Translations under genes and position numbers: made by a program
Part shown: in pieces, positions 35,712-45,138 of the stretch
Layout of the letters: every line of letters starts with the position of its first letter
Position numbering within the stretch: position 1 is the stretch's first letter
Assembly (NCBI RefSeq): GCF_019264375.1
Contig: NZ_JAHVAI010000006.1
Location: 79,231-143,230 of the forward strand
Direction: 5' to 3'
Origin: Sedimentimonas flavescens
GTDB lineage: Bacteria > Pseudomonadota > Alphaproteobacteria > Rhodobacterales > Rhodobacteraceae
Length of the DNA stretch: 64,000 nucleotides
Notes under the pieces: model-generated
Told to the model about the DNA's origin: nothing
Seen by the model: only the letters and a program-made list of their open reading frames with translations
The model's database searches: none

Positions 35712-38020
35712 CGCTTTTTCAACGCATCGAGCAGCGCCGCGCCGAACGCACCGGTATCGCCACCCTTCGGACCGGCCTGCATCGGCCCACGCGGCGCCTT
35801 GCCCTTGGGCGCGCCCTTGTTGGCATCCCGCGCGGCGCGGTCCTCCTTGGCGCTGGTGCCGCCGTCCTTGCGCATGGTCAGGCCGATGCGCTTGCGCGGC
35901 ACGTCCACCTCGGTCACGCGCACCTTCACCACGTCGCCCGCTTTCACCACCTCATGCGGGTCTTTGATGAAACGGTCGGCCAGCTGGCTGACATGAACCA
36001 GCCCGTCCTGATGCACTCCGATATCGACGAAGGCGCCAAAGGCCGCGACATTGGTGACGGTGCCTTCCAGCACCATGCCCGGTTTGAGGTCGGTGATCTC
36101 CTCGACGCCATCCGTGAAGGTCGCGGTGACAAAGCTCGGGCGCGGGTCGCGGCCGGGTTTTTCCAGTTCGGACAGGATGTCGCGCACGGTTGGCAGGCCG
36201 AAGCTTGCATCAACGAAATCCTCGGCGCGCAGGCGTTTGAGCGTCGCGCTGTCGCCCATCAGGGCGCGAATGTCGCGCCCGCAGGCCTTCACGATGCGGC
36301 GGGCGACGTCATAGGCCTCGGGGTGGACGGCCGAGGCATCGAGCGGCTCGGCCCCGTCGCGGATACGCAGAAAGCCCGCGCATTGCTCGAACGCGCGGGG
36401 GCCAAGGCGCGCGACCTTCAGCAGATCGCGCCGCGCGGCAAAGGCGCCGTTCGCGTCGCGATGGGCCACGATGGCTTCGGCCAGCCCCGGCCCAAGGCCC
36501 GAGACATGCGCGAGAAGCGGCGCCGAGGCAGTGTTGAGATCCACACCCACCGCGTTCACCGCATCCTCGACCACGGCCTCAAGCGAGCGCCCAAGCCGGT
36601 GCTGATCGACGTCATGCTGATACTGGCCGACACCGATCGACTTCGGCTCGATCTTCACCAGTTCCGCGAGCGGGTCTTGCAGGCGCCGTGCGATCGACAC
36701 GGCGCCGCGCAGGCTCACGTCTAGGTCGGGGAATTCACGCGCCGCCAGTTCCGAGGCCGAATAGACCGAGGCCCCGGCCTCGGACACCACCACCTTGGTC
36801 GGCGCCTTGACGGAGGCGGGCAGCGCGCGGATCAGATCGGCCACCATGCGTTCGGTCTCGCGGCTGGCTGTGCCGTTGCCGATGGCGATCAGCTCGACCC
36901 CGTGGCGCGCGATCAGTGTCATCAGCGCCGCCTGTGCGCCGCGCAGATCGTTCTTGGGCTGGAACGGATAGACCGTCGTCGTCTCGACCACCTTGCCGGT
37001 CGCATCGACCACGGCGACCTTGACGCCGGTGCGGATTCCGGGGTCTAGGCCAAGCGTCGGGCGCGCGCCTGCCGGTGCGGCCAGCAGCAGATCCTTGAGG
37101 TTACGGGCGAAAACCTGAATGGCCTCATCCTGTGCCCGGCCGCGCAGATCGCCTAGCAGGTCAAGCATCATCGACAGGCTCAGCTTGACGCGCCAGGTCC
37201 AGCCCGCCGCAGCCCGCAACCAAGCATCGGCCTTGCCGGTGCCGCGCGCCTCAAGCGCCGCGGCGACCATCGCCTCGGCCCGCGCGACGCCCTCTTCGTC
37301 GGGGGCGATGTCCAGCGTCACGACCCCTTCGTTCGAGGCCCGCAGCATCGCCAGCGCACGGTGCGAGGGTACATCCGCCCACCGCTCGCGATGGTCAAAA
37401 TAGTCAGAGAACTTGGCACCCTTGTCTTCCTGCCCGGCGATGACCTTTGCCGTCAGCAGAGCCTCTTTCTGCAGGAAGGCACGCAGATCGCCCAGAAGCG
37501 CGGCGTTCTCGGTCAGGCCCTCGGCCACGATGTCGCGCGCGCCGGTCAGGGCATCCTTGACCGTGGGCACCGCCTCGGACAGGTAGCTTGCGGCCAGCGC
37601 CTCCGGGTCTGCGGCGCGGTCAGAGAGGATCGCCTCGACCAGCGGGCCAAGCCCGTTTTCCCGCGCGATCATCGCCTTGGTGCGGCGCTTGGGCTTGTAG
37701 GGCCGGTAGATGTCCTCCAGCGCCGCCTTGGTCTCGGCCTGCTGGATCTGACGCGCAAGCTCGTCGGTCAGCTTGTCCTGCTCGGAGATCGACTTGAGGA
37801 TCGCCGCGCGCCGCGCCTCCATCTCGCGCAGATAGCCGAGGCGCTCGGCCAACAGGCGCAGTTGCGTGTCATCCAGCCCCCCGGTGACTTCCTTGCGGTA
37901 ACGCGCAACGAACGGAACGGTCGCACCTTCGTCCAGCAGGGCGGTCGCGGCGCGGACCTGCTCGGGGCGCGCGCCGATGTCTTTGGCGATGGTCTGGGCA
38001 ATGCGCTGTTCGGTTTCCAA
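35708..38020 (-). CDS. tex: Tex-family RNA-binding transcription accessory protein
   Basis: The 770-residue Tex protein begins [20 protein letters not shown]. It contains the helical N-terminal domain ([20 protein letters not shown]), the YqgF/RuvC-like domain ([20 protein letters not shown]), helix-hairpin-helix elements ([20 protein letters not shown]) and a C-terminal S1 domain ([20 protein letters not shown]). The last approximately 45 residues are a basic low-complexity tail. I start at TTG 38020 because GGGAGGA lies six bases upstream; an earlier in-frame TTG at 38077 has no such site. It probably acts in transcription or RNA quality control and has no tie to its neighbours. Confidence 0.94.
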   Translation of the reverse strand: METEQRIAQTIAKDIGARPEQVRAATALLDEGATVPFVARYRKEVTGGLDDTQLRLLAERLGYLREMEARRAAILKSISEQDKLTDELARQIQQAETKAALEDIYRPYKPKRRTKAMIARENGLGPLVEAILSDRAADPEALAASYLSEAVPTVKDALTGARDIVAEGLTENAALLGDLRAFLQKEALLTAKVIAGQEDKGAKFSDYFDHRERWADVPSHRALAMLRASNEGVVTLDIAPDEEGVARAEAMVAAALEARGTGKADAWLRAAAGWTWRVKLSLSMMLDLLGDLRGRAQDEAIQVFARNLKDLLLAAPAGARPTLGLDPGIRTGVKVAVVDATGKVVETTTVYPFQPKNDLRGAQAALMTLIARHGVELIAIGNGTASRETERMVADLIRALPASVKAPTKVVVSEAGASVYSASELAAREFPDLDVSLRGAVSIARRLQDPLAELVKIEPKSIGVGQYQHDVDQHRLGRSLEAVVEDAVNAVGVDLNTASAPLLAHVSGLGPGLAEAIVAHRDANGAFAARRDLLKVARLGPRAFEQCAGFLRIRDGAEPLDASAVHPEAYDVARRIVKACGRDIRALMGDSATLKRLRAEDFVDASFGLPTVRDILSELEKPGRDPRPSFVTATFTDGVEEITDLKPGMVLEGTVTNVAAFGAFVDIGVHQDGLVHVSQLADRFIKDPHEVVKAGDVVKVRVTEVDVPRKRIGLTMRKDGGTSAKEDRAARDANKGAPKGKAPRGPMQAGPKGGDTGAFGAALLDALKKR

Positions 38021-38086
38021 GGCTGTCCTCCCGGCTGGCTGGGCAGCCTTCTTAGCGGGCGGCGGCGGCCGGGCCAAGAGGGCAGA

Positions 38087-40222
38087 TCAGGGCTGCGCCT
38101 GCGGGGCTGAGAAACTCTCCATCAGCGCAGCGAAAGCCGCGCGCTCGGCGCGGCTGCGCGCTAGCAGCGCGCGCGAGGCCGCCAGCGGTCCGTCCTCGGC
38201 ACTTGGCGTGTCTGAGTAAAGCGCCAGCAACTGCCGCTGCGCCTCGGTTCCCTCTTGCGCAACCGCATCCCAGTCGGCGCTGCGCCAGGCGGCCGCACGC
38301 GCACCATCCGTATCGCCCGCCTGCATGAAGGCGTTGCGCGCCAGCGCATACTGCCCCATCAGCGCCGCTGCCTGCGCGCGCAAGCCCGACGCCTGTGCAC
38401 CGTCGAGCGCCCCAAGATGCGCCAGCGCCGCCGGGCCATCGCCATCCTGCAGCGCCGCGCGCGCCAAAAGCAGGCGCCCCTCTTCGACCTGACCGAGCGC
38501 CCCCAAACTCGCCCGTGCAGCCGGAGCAAACCCCTGATCGAGCAACCTCTCGGCAAGGTGCAGGCGTGTGCCCTTTGGCAGTTCGGCCGCCTCAATCATG
38601 GCCCGCTGCGCATAGAAAGCGCGCAGGAACAGGGCATCGTCGGGCACATCGGACAATTGTCCGATCAGATCGGCGGTGGTTGTAACGCGCAACGTCTCGT
38701 CGGTCGCTTCGGGCCAGCCAGCGAGCGCGGCAAAGGCCGGATCGAACCGTCCGACCGAACCAAGCCCGAGGATCTGCGCGCGCAAAACGGCAACCCCCTT
38801 TGCGGAGGGCAGCAGCTCAACCGCCAGCGCCTCGGCCTGCGAAATGGTGCCGTCATCCATCGCCTCACCCCTCGCAAAGCGCCCCTCGACAAGCTGGATC
38901 AGCGCATCGACCGCGCTTTCCTGATTGCTCCGCATCAACTCGACCAGCTTGCTCTCGGGCATCTCGCCAAGCTGCGCACCGATCAGCCCGAGCGGCGCCG
39001 AAACCTCGGCCGGGGCGCGTTCGAGCGCCTTCCAAACCGCCTGCGCGGCATCCTCGGCACCAAGCGCGATCAGCCGATCGGCAAGCCGCCGCGCAATCAC
39101 GGTGCGCAATCCCGGCGGCAGCGCGGCATTGGCGCGCAATACCGCCCCCAGATCGTAATCCCACCGCGACGGTGTGCCGCGCGCACCAAGCAGCGCCCAA
39201 AGCGCGACCTTGCCGTTGCACTTCCCCATCGTCAGGATCGCTTTTGCGTCGGGGCGTGGCAGATCCTCAACCACCGCTGCCATGAATTCGAGCGCGCGCG
39301 TCGTGTCGCTTGGCGCCGCGAGCGAGCGCAAGAGCAAACGCGCCTCGGCCCCGAAACCAAGCGCGACATAGACCCGCGCCAGGGCCACGACCTGATCGGG
39401 CTGCGGCTTGTCGAACTCGCCCAGAAGGCCGTTGCGCGCCGCGGCGATCTGCTCGGCCGGGGGCCTGTCATCAAGCCAGGCCGCCGCATCGAACAACCCG
39501 TCAGGCAGGCAGCTCTCACCATGGTCGGAAACCATCGGCTGATCCGAGGGGCCGACCCCGGCGCGATCGAACGCGGTTTCGGAATGCAGCGCGAGATGGT
39601 CGCCGATCTCCGCCGGGGGCTGTGGCGGGGCAACGGGTATCTCGGGCAGGCGCATCGCCGCAGGGTCAACATGGATCAGCCCCTGCGACGCGGCTCGCCC
39701 GATCTGGCGCAGCAGATCCTCTTCGGCGGCGCGGATGCGGCGATCTGGTTGCGGCAGGGCGAGGGCGGGTTCGGGCAGTTCCGACCTGCCGGGGGCCTCA
39801 AACGCCCGAAACCGTTCGGAATAGGACGGCAGAGCAGGGCGCGGAAACGGAGCGACATGCGGCTCAGGCGCCTCGCGAAAGTCGATCACAACGGCGCCAT
39901 CCGCGGTCTCGAACGCGGTGGCCTCCACACCCTCGGCCACGCTTATCGAGACATCCGATCTGCCGGGAAGCGCAGCCACATCGGTAACGCGGGTGCGCGG
40001 GATCAGCCGAAAGACCGCGCTCAGATCATAGCCATCGACCGGGCCATCTGGGCGCAGCGTGTAGACGCCGTCCGCATGATCGAGCCCCCACCCCATCCCC
40101 GACGGAAGGGGAAACACCAGCCGCGTGAACCCCTCATGCTCGCCCGAGCGCACCGCCACTGGCTCTGCCAAGGCCGACGAGGCCAGCGCCAGCACAAGCG
40201 CGATCAAGGCCGTGCGGATCAT
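38087..40222 (-). CDS. Unrecognised 711-residue exported protein, coupled to motA
   Basis: A Sec signal peptide covers residues 1-19 (IALVLALASSALA). A beta-rich N-terminal region (about 20-120: GFTRLVFPLPSGMGWGL, DVSISVAEGVEATAF) looks AMIN-like. A Pro-rich linker (about 125-220) follows, then a long alpha-helical, tetratricopeptide-like array (about 250-690, for example LARVYVALGFGAEARLLLR and LAERLLDQGFAPAARASLG). I do not recognise a named family. The start overlaps the motA stop by four bases, so the two are probably made together. It could be a periplasmic stator or basal-body partner, in the way MotC works with MotB in rhizobia; that is analogy only. Confidence 0.8.
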   Translation of the reverse strand: MIRTALIALVLALASSALAEPVAVRSGEHEGFTRLVFPLPSGMGWGLDHADGVYTLRPDGPVDGYDLSAVFRLIPRTRVTDVAALPGRSDVSISVAEGVEATAFETADGAVVIDFREAPEPHVAPFPRPALPSYSERFRAFEAPGRSELPEPALALPQPDRRIRAAEEDLLRQIGRAASQGLIHVDPAAMRLPEIPVAPPQPPAEIGDHLALHSETAFDRAGVGPSDQPMVSDHGESCLPDGLFDAAAWLDDRPPAEQIAAARNGLLGEFDKPQPDQVVALARVYVALGFGAEARLLLRSLAAPSDTTRALEFMAAVVEDLPRPDAKAILTMGKCNGKVALWALLGARGTPSRWDYDLGAVLRANAALPPGLRTVIARRLADRLIALGAEDAAQAVWKALERAPAEVSAPLGLIGAQLGEMPESKLVELMRSNQESAVDALIQLVEGRFARGEAMDDGTISQAEALAVELLPSAKGVAVLRAQILGLGSVGRFDPAFAALAGWPEATDETLRVTTTADLIGQLSDVPDDALFLRAFYAQRAMIEAAELPKGTRLHLAERLLDQGFAPAARASLGALGQVEEGRLLLARAALQDGDGPAALAHLGALDGAQASGLRAQAAALMGQYALARNAFMQAGDTDGARAAAWRSADWDAVAQEGTEAQRQLLALYSDTPSAEDGPLAASRALLARSRAERAAFAALMESFSAPQAQP

Positions 40223-41088
40223 GCTGCCTCCGCCTTCACGGCCTTCAGCGCATCTTCGAGTTCCGAGAAACTCGGGCGGATGTGATGCGGCGTGTTCTGG
40301 CGCCCGACCTCGATGCAGATATTGGTGGCGTGGTTGTGCAGATTGGCCACCAGCACCTCGCGGATCAGCTTGTAGAAATGGCTGTCCTCGTCGATGACCG
40401 CCTTGATTCGGGTCGCGAAGGGCGCGATGAACCCGTAGGCCAGAAACACGCCCAGAAACGTGCCCACCAAGGCGCCACCGATCATCTTGCCCAGGATCTC
40501 GGGCGGCTGGTCGATCGAGCCCATGGTCTTGATCACCCCAAGCACCGCCGCGACGATACCAAGCGCGGGCATCGCATCGGCCACGGACTGCATAGCATGG
40601 CTTGAATGCATCGCGTGGTGGTAGTTCGCCTCAAGCTGCTTCTCGAGCACCTCTTCGACCTGATGCGGATCGTCGTAATTCATCGAAGCCGAGCGCAGCG
40701 TGTCGCAGATCAGATCGACCGCCTCGTGGTCATGCGCGATCTTGGGATAGCGACCGAAGATCGACGAGGCCTCGGGCGCCTCGATATGCTCCTCCACCGC
40801 GACGGGGTTCTGCCGTGCCAGCCGGATCAACTCGAACAGCAGGCACAGCAGATCGCGGTAATCCGAGGGTTTCCACTTCGGCCCCTTGAACACCTTGCCG
40901 ACCGATTTCAGCGTGTGCTTGATCGCGGCGGTGTCGTTCGACAGCACGAACGAGCCCGCCGCCGCCCCCCCGATCATGATCATCTCGAAGGGCAGGGATT
41001 TGAGGATGATCCCCATCTTGCCGCCGGCTGCGACATAGCCGCCGAACACCATGGCAAAGATGATGACGATGCCGATTATCCCGATCAT
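40219..41088 (-). CDS. motA: Flagellar stator protein MotA
   Basis: The 289-residue protein has four membrane helices: two N-terminal (IGIIGIVIIFAMVFGGYVAA and the segment after LPFEMIMIGG) and two C-terminal (PALGIVAAVLGVIKTMG and GALVGTFLGVFLAYGFIAPF). A large cytoplasmic loop between them contacts FliG. The conserved prolines flanking helix 3 are present. It forms the ion-conducting torque unit with MotB, whose gene is about 33 kb away. Its stop overlaps the downstream exported-protein gene by four bases. Confidence 0.95.
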   Translation of the reverse strand: MIGIIGIVIIFAMVFGGYVAAGGKMGIILKSLPFEMIMIGGAAAGSFVLSNDTAAIKHTLKSVGKVFKGPKWKPSDYRDLLCLLFELIRLARQNPVAVEEHIEAPEASSIFGRYPKIAHDHEAVDLICDTLRSASMNYDDPHQVEEVLEKQLEANYHHAMHSSHAMQSVADAMPALGIVAAVLGVIKTMGSIDQPPEILGKMIGGALVGTFLGVFLAYGFIAPFATRIKAVIDEDSHFYKLIREVLVANLHNHATNICIEVGRQNTPHHIRPSFSELEDALKAVKAEAA

Positions 41089-41111
41089 GCGCGGACTCCA
41101 TCGTTTGCGCG

Positions 41112-41129
41112 ATCCTGCCCCGGCAGGAT
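41112..41129. other. Short inverted repeat between the MotE-like gene and motA
   Basis: ATCCTGCC and GGCAGGAT with two bases between form a near-perfect palindrome in the 60-base gap before motA. No T run follows. It may be an mRNA processing or stability hairpin; protein binding is equally possible. Confidence 0.45.
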
Positions 41130-41148
41130 TAAGAAAGGCCTGCCTCGG

Positions 41149-41709
41149 TCAGTTTTTCGGTGCATTGGCATTGCGCCCCGCCAGAACGACGCTGATCGTG
41201 TAAGCGGTCTTCGGCTCCAGCCCCGCCAGCACCGCCGCCGCCGCATCGGGGCGCATCCTCGCCAGGAAGCCGGCAGCGAATTCCGGCGCCATCTCGGCGA
41301 ACAGGGGCGCGGCCTCTTTCGGTTTCATGTTCTCGTAAAGCGTGATGAGCCGCGCGACATCCTCTTCGGCGGCGCCATCCGCGATCGCGACGGTGCGCGC
41401 GAGCTTTTCTTCAGCGGCGATCAGATCCGCCAGGCGCTCCTCAATCGCCTGCTGCGCAAGGTTCTGGGCCTGTTCGCGATCCGCCAAACGCCCCTCCCGT
41501 TCGATGAGCCCCTGCTCGCGCGCCCGCAGATCCGCGAGCAACGCCATGGCGCCGCCATCAGCCGGACACTCCGACGCGGCCTCGGCGGGGGCGCGGGCGA
41601 AAGCGGCACCGACACCGACCCCGAACCGGATCAACGCAGACCCAAGGAACAGGACCGCGATGAAGGCGAGCCCCCCGCGCGCCGCCTTGCCGCGCCGCCG
41701 GGCGGTCAT
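41149..41709 (-). CDS. MotE-like flagellar protein
   Basis: The 186-residue protein has one N-terminal membrane helix (about 12-30, LAFIAVLFLGSALIRFGVGV). A charged coiled coil (about 58-110, LRAREQGLIEREGRLADREQ) follows, then an MgtE-N/FliG-like helical domain (LITLYENMKPKEAAPLFAEM and LARMRPDAAAAVLAGLEPKT). This is the arrangement of MotE-family proteins found beside flagellar motor genes; in rhizobia MotE helps the periplasmic motor protein MotC. The start overlaps the preceding small gene by four bases. Confidence 0.75.
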   Translation of the reverse strand: MTARRRGKAARGGLAFIAVLFLGSALIRFGVGVGAAFARAPAEAASECPADGGAMALLADLRAREQGLIEREGRLADREQAQNLAQQAIEERLADLIAAEEKLARTVAIADGAAEEDVARLITLYENMKPKEAAPLFAEMAPEFAAGFLARMRPDAAAAVLAGLEPKTAYTISVVLAGRNANAPKN

Positions 41710-42062
41710 TCCGCGCCCTCCAGATCGCCACGCGCGCGACGGCGCGCGACCCGGTGGCGGCGCCCCTCGCCCTCTGCGCCTGGCAGATCGTGCAGCGAGG
41801 CCAGCATCAGCTCCAGCCGCTCGGCGCCCTGTTCGGCGCGCAGCGTCAGGGCCGAAAGCTGCTCGGCCGAGGCTGAGGCCGTCGCCTGCGCATTTTGCAG
41901 CGCCCGCGTCATGTCATCGACCTGCGCCGAAAGCACCGCGATGGCGCCCCCCATCCCCGATTCGAGCCGGTTGAAACGCTGCAAACGCCGCGACAGGACG
42001 ATGCAGTAGATCCCCGCCCCAAGCGCCGCGAGCCCCAGCAACATATCCGAGATAAACTCCAT
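41706..42062 (-). CDS. Small membrane-anchored coiled-coil protein between fliL and the MotE-like gene
   Basis: The 118-residue protein has one N-terminal helix (ISDMLLGLAALGAGIYCIVL) and a cytoplasmic coiled coil (LSAQVDDMTRALQNAQATAS, then AEQLSALTLRAEQGAERLEL). It ends in an Arg-rich tail (RRHRVARRRARGD). I do not assign a function; a DUF6468-like protein occurs at this position in other alphaproteobacterial flagellar clusters. It lies 10 bases after fliL and overlaps the MotE-like gene by four. Confidence 0.7.
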   Translation of the reverse strand: MEFISDMLLGLAALGAGIYCIVLSRRLQRFNRLESGMGGAIAVLSAQVDDMTRALQNAQATASASAEQLSALTLRAEQGAERLELMLASLHDLPGAEGEGRRHRVARRRARGDLEGAE

Positions 42063-42072
42063 CGCGGTCTCC

Positions 42073-42552
42073 TCAGTTCAGCACGAATTCGATGACGAGC
42101 AGGTCGCGCACCCGGCCCTCGCCCACAACGATCTGCACCCGGCGCAGCATTTGCGCGCGCAGCCGGATCAACGCTGTCGGGTCTTCCAGTTCGGCCACGT
42201 CGACCGCGCGCAAATAGCCGTTCAGAACATCCATCACCCGCGGCTTGAGGTGCTCGACATCGGCCTGGTAGGCCAGCGGCACCTCCAGCTGCGCGTTGAA
42301 CCGCAGGTGCCGCGCGGCGGTTCCACCCAGGGAAACCACCATCGGATCGAGCGGCACGAAGACCACCTCGGGCAGTGCCTCAGGGGTCTCGCCAGGCGGC
42401 TCGGCGGTGTGAGGCGCGCCGAGAATCAGGCCGGAATAGACCGCGTAGAACGCCCCGCCTCCGAGCCCGAGCATCAGCACAAGCCCGATCAGGAGCGGCA
42501 GTTTCGATCTCTTCTTCGGGGTTTCCTCCCCGGCGGTGTCGGTCTCGGCCAT
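42073..42552 (-). CDS. fliL: Flagellar basal body-associated protein FliL
   Basis: The 159-residue protein has a short cytoplasmic tail (TPKKRSKLP), one membrane helix (LLIGLVLMLGLGGGAFYAVY) and a periplasmic stomatin-like FliL domain (PLDPMVVSLGGTAARHLRFN, then LKPRVMDVLNGYLRAVD). FliL surrounds the stator and helps it work under load. The ATG at 42552 matches FliL starts; an upstream extension lacks homology. It leads the minus-strand motor operon, divergent from fliF. Confidence 0.9.
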   Translation of the reverse strand: MAETDTAGEETPKKRSKLPLLIGLVLMLGLGGGAFYAVYSGLILGAPHTAEPPGETPEALPEVVFVPLDPMVVSLGGTAARHLRFNAQLEVPLAYQADVEHLKPRVMDVLNGYLRAVDVAELEDPTALIRLRAQMLRRVQIVVGEGRVRDLLVIEFVLN

Positions 42553-42597
42553 GGCAAACCCCGTGTCGTGTCCTCCCTGGCTATAACCCCGCAGCAA

Positions 42598-42612
42598 CTA
42601 ACCGATTATTAA
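42598..42612. promoter_or_regulatory. CtrA-like box between divergent fliL and fliF
   Basis: CTAA-N7-TTAA (CTAACCGATTATTAA), one mismatch from TTAA-N7-TTAA, in the 121-base gap between the fliL and fliF starts. It is placed to serve either or both operons, and resembles the boxes at motB and flgE. Confidence 0.5.
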
Positions 42613-42673
42613 GGGCAATCGCCGAAGGATGCTCCGGACGACCGGGCAGAAGCCCACGCAGCGGAGGTGCGTC

Positions 42674-44278
42674 TTGCAACAGCTCTTGACCGTCTGGCAG
42701 GCCCTCGACACAAGCCGTCGCATCATCGTGGGCGGCATTACGGCCCTTGTCTTCGCAGCGGTTCTGAGCCTGTCTGCCATGGCCTCGAAACCCGCGATGG
42801 CGTTGCTTTACGCGGGGCTCGAAGGCGCGCAGGCGGGCGAGATCGTCAGCGCGCTCGAGCAGCGCGGCGCGCTCTATGAGGTGCGCGGCGATTCGATCTA
42901 TGTCGAGGCACCACGACGCGACGAACTGCGCATGACCCTGGCCGCCGAGGGGCTGCCCGCGACCGGCGGCGCAGGATACGAACTGCTCGATTCGCTTTCA
43001 GGGTTCGGGACCACCTCGCAGATGTTCGACGCCGCCTACTGGCGCGCAAAAGAGGGTGAACTGGCCCGTACCATCGTATCGAACCCCGCGATTCGTGTGG
43101 CGCGCGTGCATATCGCCGCGCCCCCCGCGCAATCCTTCCGCAAGGATCTGCATCCGACCGCTTCGGTGACCATCCAGACCGCCACAGGGGGTCTGTCCGC
43201 GCAGCACGCAAAGGCCTTGCGCTACCTCGTCGCCTCGGCGGTGGCCGGGATGCGCCCCGAGGATGTCTCGGTCATCGATGGCGCGGGCGGGCTGATCGCC
43301 TCGGGCGAGGAGGATAGCGGCGCGCAGGGCGGCGAGGACCGGGCGGCCGAGTTGAAGCGCAATGTCGAGCGCCTGCTTGAGGCGCTCGTGGGTTACGGCA
43401 ATGCGGTTGTCGAACTGTCGGTCGAGACCGTGACCGAGCGCGAGGCGATCACTGAGCGCCGCTTTGACCCTGACGGGCGCGTCGCCATCTCGACCGATAC
43501 CGAGGAGCGCGCGAATAGTGCCAATGACAGCAAGGCGGGCGCGGTGACCGTGGCCTCGAACCTGCCTGAAGGTGACGCGGCGGTGGGTGGCCGGTCGCAA
43601 AGCAACGCCTCCGAGACGCGCGAGCGCACGAATTACGAAGTGTCGGAAACAACGCGCGAGGTGCTGCGCAGCCCCGGCGCGATCCGGCGGTTGAGCGTGG
43701 CGGTGCTGGTCGATGGCGTCGAAACCCTCGACGGCAACGGCGCCCCGCAATGGCAACCCCGCCCGGACGAAGAGTTGGAAGCGCTGCGCGCGCTGGTCGC
43801 CTCGGCGGTGGGGTTCGACGAGGCGCGCGGAGACGTCATCACCCTGCGCTCGATGGCCTTCGAGCCGCTGACGGTTGCTGGCACCGAGGCCGGCGGCGGG
43901 CTTTTCGCCGGCGGGTTGGACATGATGCAGACGATCCAGCTTGCGGTTCTGGCCGTCGTTGTCCTGGGTCTTGGTATGTTCGTTCTGCGCCCGATCCTGA
44001 TGCAGCCGCCGCGTGAACCGGCGCCGGGAGTGCCCGTGCTAGCACGTGGCTCGGCGCCAGCGGCGTTGACCGGAGAGATAGCCGACGAAGAGATGCAGGG
44101 GGCCGATGCGCGCCCGGTGCAGGACGTCGCGCGCCGCGATCTGGCGATCACGCGCGAGCCGCCCGACGCCGTACCCGAAGACCCGGTGACCCGCCTCAAG
44201 CGCCTGATCGAGGAGCGGCAGACCGAGACTGTCGAGATCCTGCGCAACTGGATGGATGACAAGGAGCCAACCGGATGA
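42674..44278 (+). CDS. fliF: Flagellar MS-ring protein FliF
   Basis: The 534-residue protein has an N-terminal membrane helix (GGITALVFAAVLSLSAMA) and the YscJ/FliF ring-building domains (ALLYAGLEGAQAGEIVSALE, FGTTSQMFDAAYWRAKEGEL, VHIAAPPAQSFRKDLHPTAS). A second helix follows (IQLAVLAVVVLGLGMFVL, about residues 420-440). The cytoplasmic tail ends in the FliG-binding segment RLKRLIEERQTETVEILRNW. I start at TTG 42674, with GGAGG six bases upstream; the ATG at 42629 has AAGG directly abutting it and no proper spacing. It overlaps fliH by four bases. Confidence 0.93.
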   Translation: MQQLLTVWQALDTSRRIIVGGITALVFAAVLSLSAMASKPAMALLYAGLEGAQAGEIVSALEQRGALYEVRGDSIYVEAPRRDELRMTLAAEGLPATGGAGYELLDSLSGFGTTSQMFDAAYWRAKEGELARTIVSNPAIRVARVHIAAPPAQSFRKDLHPTASVTIQTATGGLSAQHAKALRYLVASAVAGMRPEDVSVIDGAGGLIASGEEDSGAQGGEDRAAELKRNVERLLEALVGYGNAVVELSVETVTEREAITERRFDPDGRVAISTDTEERANSANDSKAGAVTVASNLPEGDAAVGGRSQSNASETRERTNYEVSETTREVLRSPGAIRRLSVAVLVDGVETLDGNGAPQWQPRPDEELEALRALVASAVGFDEARGDVITLRSMAFEPLTVAGTEAGGGLFAGGLDMMQTIQLAVLAVVVLGLGMFVLRPILMQPPREPAPGVPVLARGSAPAALTGEIADEEMQGADARPVQDVARRDLAITREPPDAVPEDPVTRLKRLIEERQTETVEILRNWMDDKEPTG

Positions 44279-44871
44279 CCTCGCGCCTCGCACTTCAGTC
44301 CTTCGAACCGGTCGGGGAAGCGCCGGAACAGTTCTCTCTGAGCCCAGTCGAGCTTGAGGAGCTGCGCCTGACGGCCTTCGAAAAAGGCTATGCCGCAGGC
44401 TGGGATGACGCCTCGGCCGCGCAGGACAAGGAGCACGCGAAGTTCCTGGGCGAGATCGCGCAGAGCCTGCAGGATATGGCCTTCGGCTTTCAGGAAGCGC
44501 GCCAGCATCTGTTGGCGGCGATGCAACCCCTGCTGACCGGCATGACCGCGAAGGTCCTGCCCGCGATCGTGCGCCAGACGCTCGCCCCGATCGTGGCCGA
44601 GCAGTTGATGCCGCTGGCAGCCGAGCAAGCAGCGGCGCCAATCACGGTCACCGCCAACCCCGACGCCCTGCCCGATGTGCGCGAAGCAATCGGCACGATC
44701 GCCGGTCTGCCTCTGACCTTCCTGCCCGACCCTCTGCTGAGCGGCGGACAGGTGCAGTTGCGAATGGGAGAGGCCGAGACACGGATCGACCTCGATGGCG
44801 TCATCGCCCTGATCGGGGAAGCCGTCGCCACCTATCTGAATACCCAGCATGAGGACACCCCGCATGGATAA
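44275..44871 (+). CDS. fliH: FliH-like flagellar export regulator
   Basis: The 198-residue acidic protein has the FliH-type N-terminal pattern FEKGYAAGWDDASAAQDKEH, a long helix and a C-terminal domain (LPAIVRQTLAPIVAEQLMPL, FLPDPLLSGGQVQLRMGEAE). FliH controls the FliI export ATPase and docks it at the C-ring. Sequence conservation in FliH is low, so order between fliF and fliN carries weight. No fliG gene lies between them, although fliG often follows fliF elsewhere. It overlaps fliN by eight bases. Confidence 0.78.
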   Translation: MTSRLALQSFEPVGEAPEQFSLSPVELEELRLTAFEKGYAAGWDDASAAQDKEHAKFLGEIAQSLQDMAFGFQEARQHLLAAMQPLLTGMTAKVLPAIVRQTLAPIVAEQLMPLAAEQAAAPITVTANPDALPDVREAIGTIAGLPLTFLPDPLLSGGQVQLRMGEAETRIDLDGVIALIGEAVATYLNTQHEDTPHG

Positions 44872-45136
44872 CGCGGCCACGCCCGACGCCCCCGGAAACC
44901 CTTTCACCCAGGTTCCGATCGAAATCACGATCTCGGTCGGCCGCGCCCGGCCACTGATCCGCGACCTGCTGCGGATGAAGCGTGAAACGGTTCTGCCGCT
45001 CGACCGCCGCGTCGAAGACCCGGTCGAGCTGTTCGTGGGTGACAAGCTGATCGCGCGGGGCGAGCTGACCGAGACCGAGGGCGGTCAGCTCGCCGTCCGC
45101 CTGACCGAGGTCATCGATCTGCAAAACGGGCTCTGA
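44864..45136 (+). CDS. fliN: Flagellar motor switch protein FliN
   Basis: The 90-residue protein is almost only the SpoA/C-ring domain: VPIEITISVGRARPLIRDLL, VLPLDRRVEDPVELFVGDKL, IARGELTETEGGQLAVRLTE. FliN forms the lower C-ring and binds export components. The ATG at 44864 has GAGGA eight bases before it; the earlier in-frame ATG at 44849 would overlap fliH further. It lacks the N-terminal extension of enteric FliN (137 residues). Confidence 0.92.
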   Translation: MDNAATPDAPGNPFTQVPIEITISVGRARPLIRDLLRMKRETVLPLDRRVEDPVELFVGDKLIARGELTETEGGQLAVRLTEVIDLQNGL

Positions 45137-45138
45137 GC

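Noticed and set aside
38255..40285. A 676-codon open frame opposite the 711-residue exported protein
   Set aside because: The translation is Arg/Gln-rich without domains. The opposite strand has a signal peptide, repeat structure and coupling to motA.
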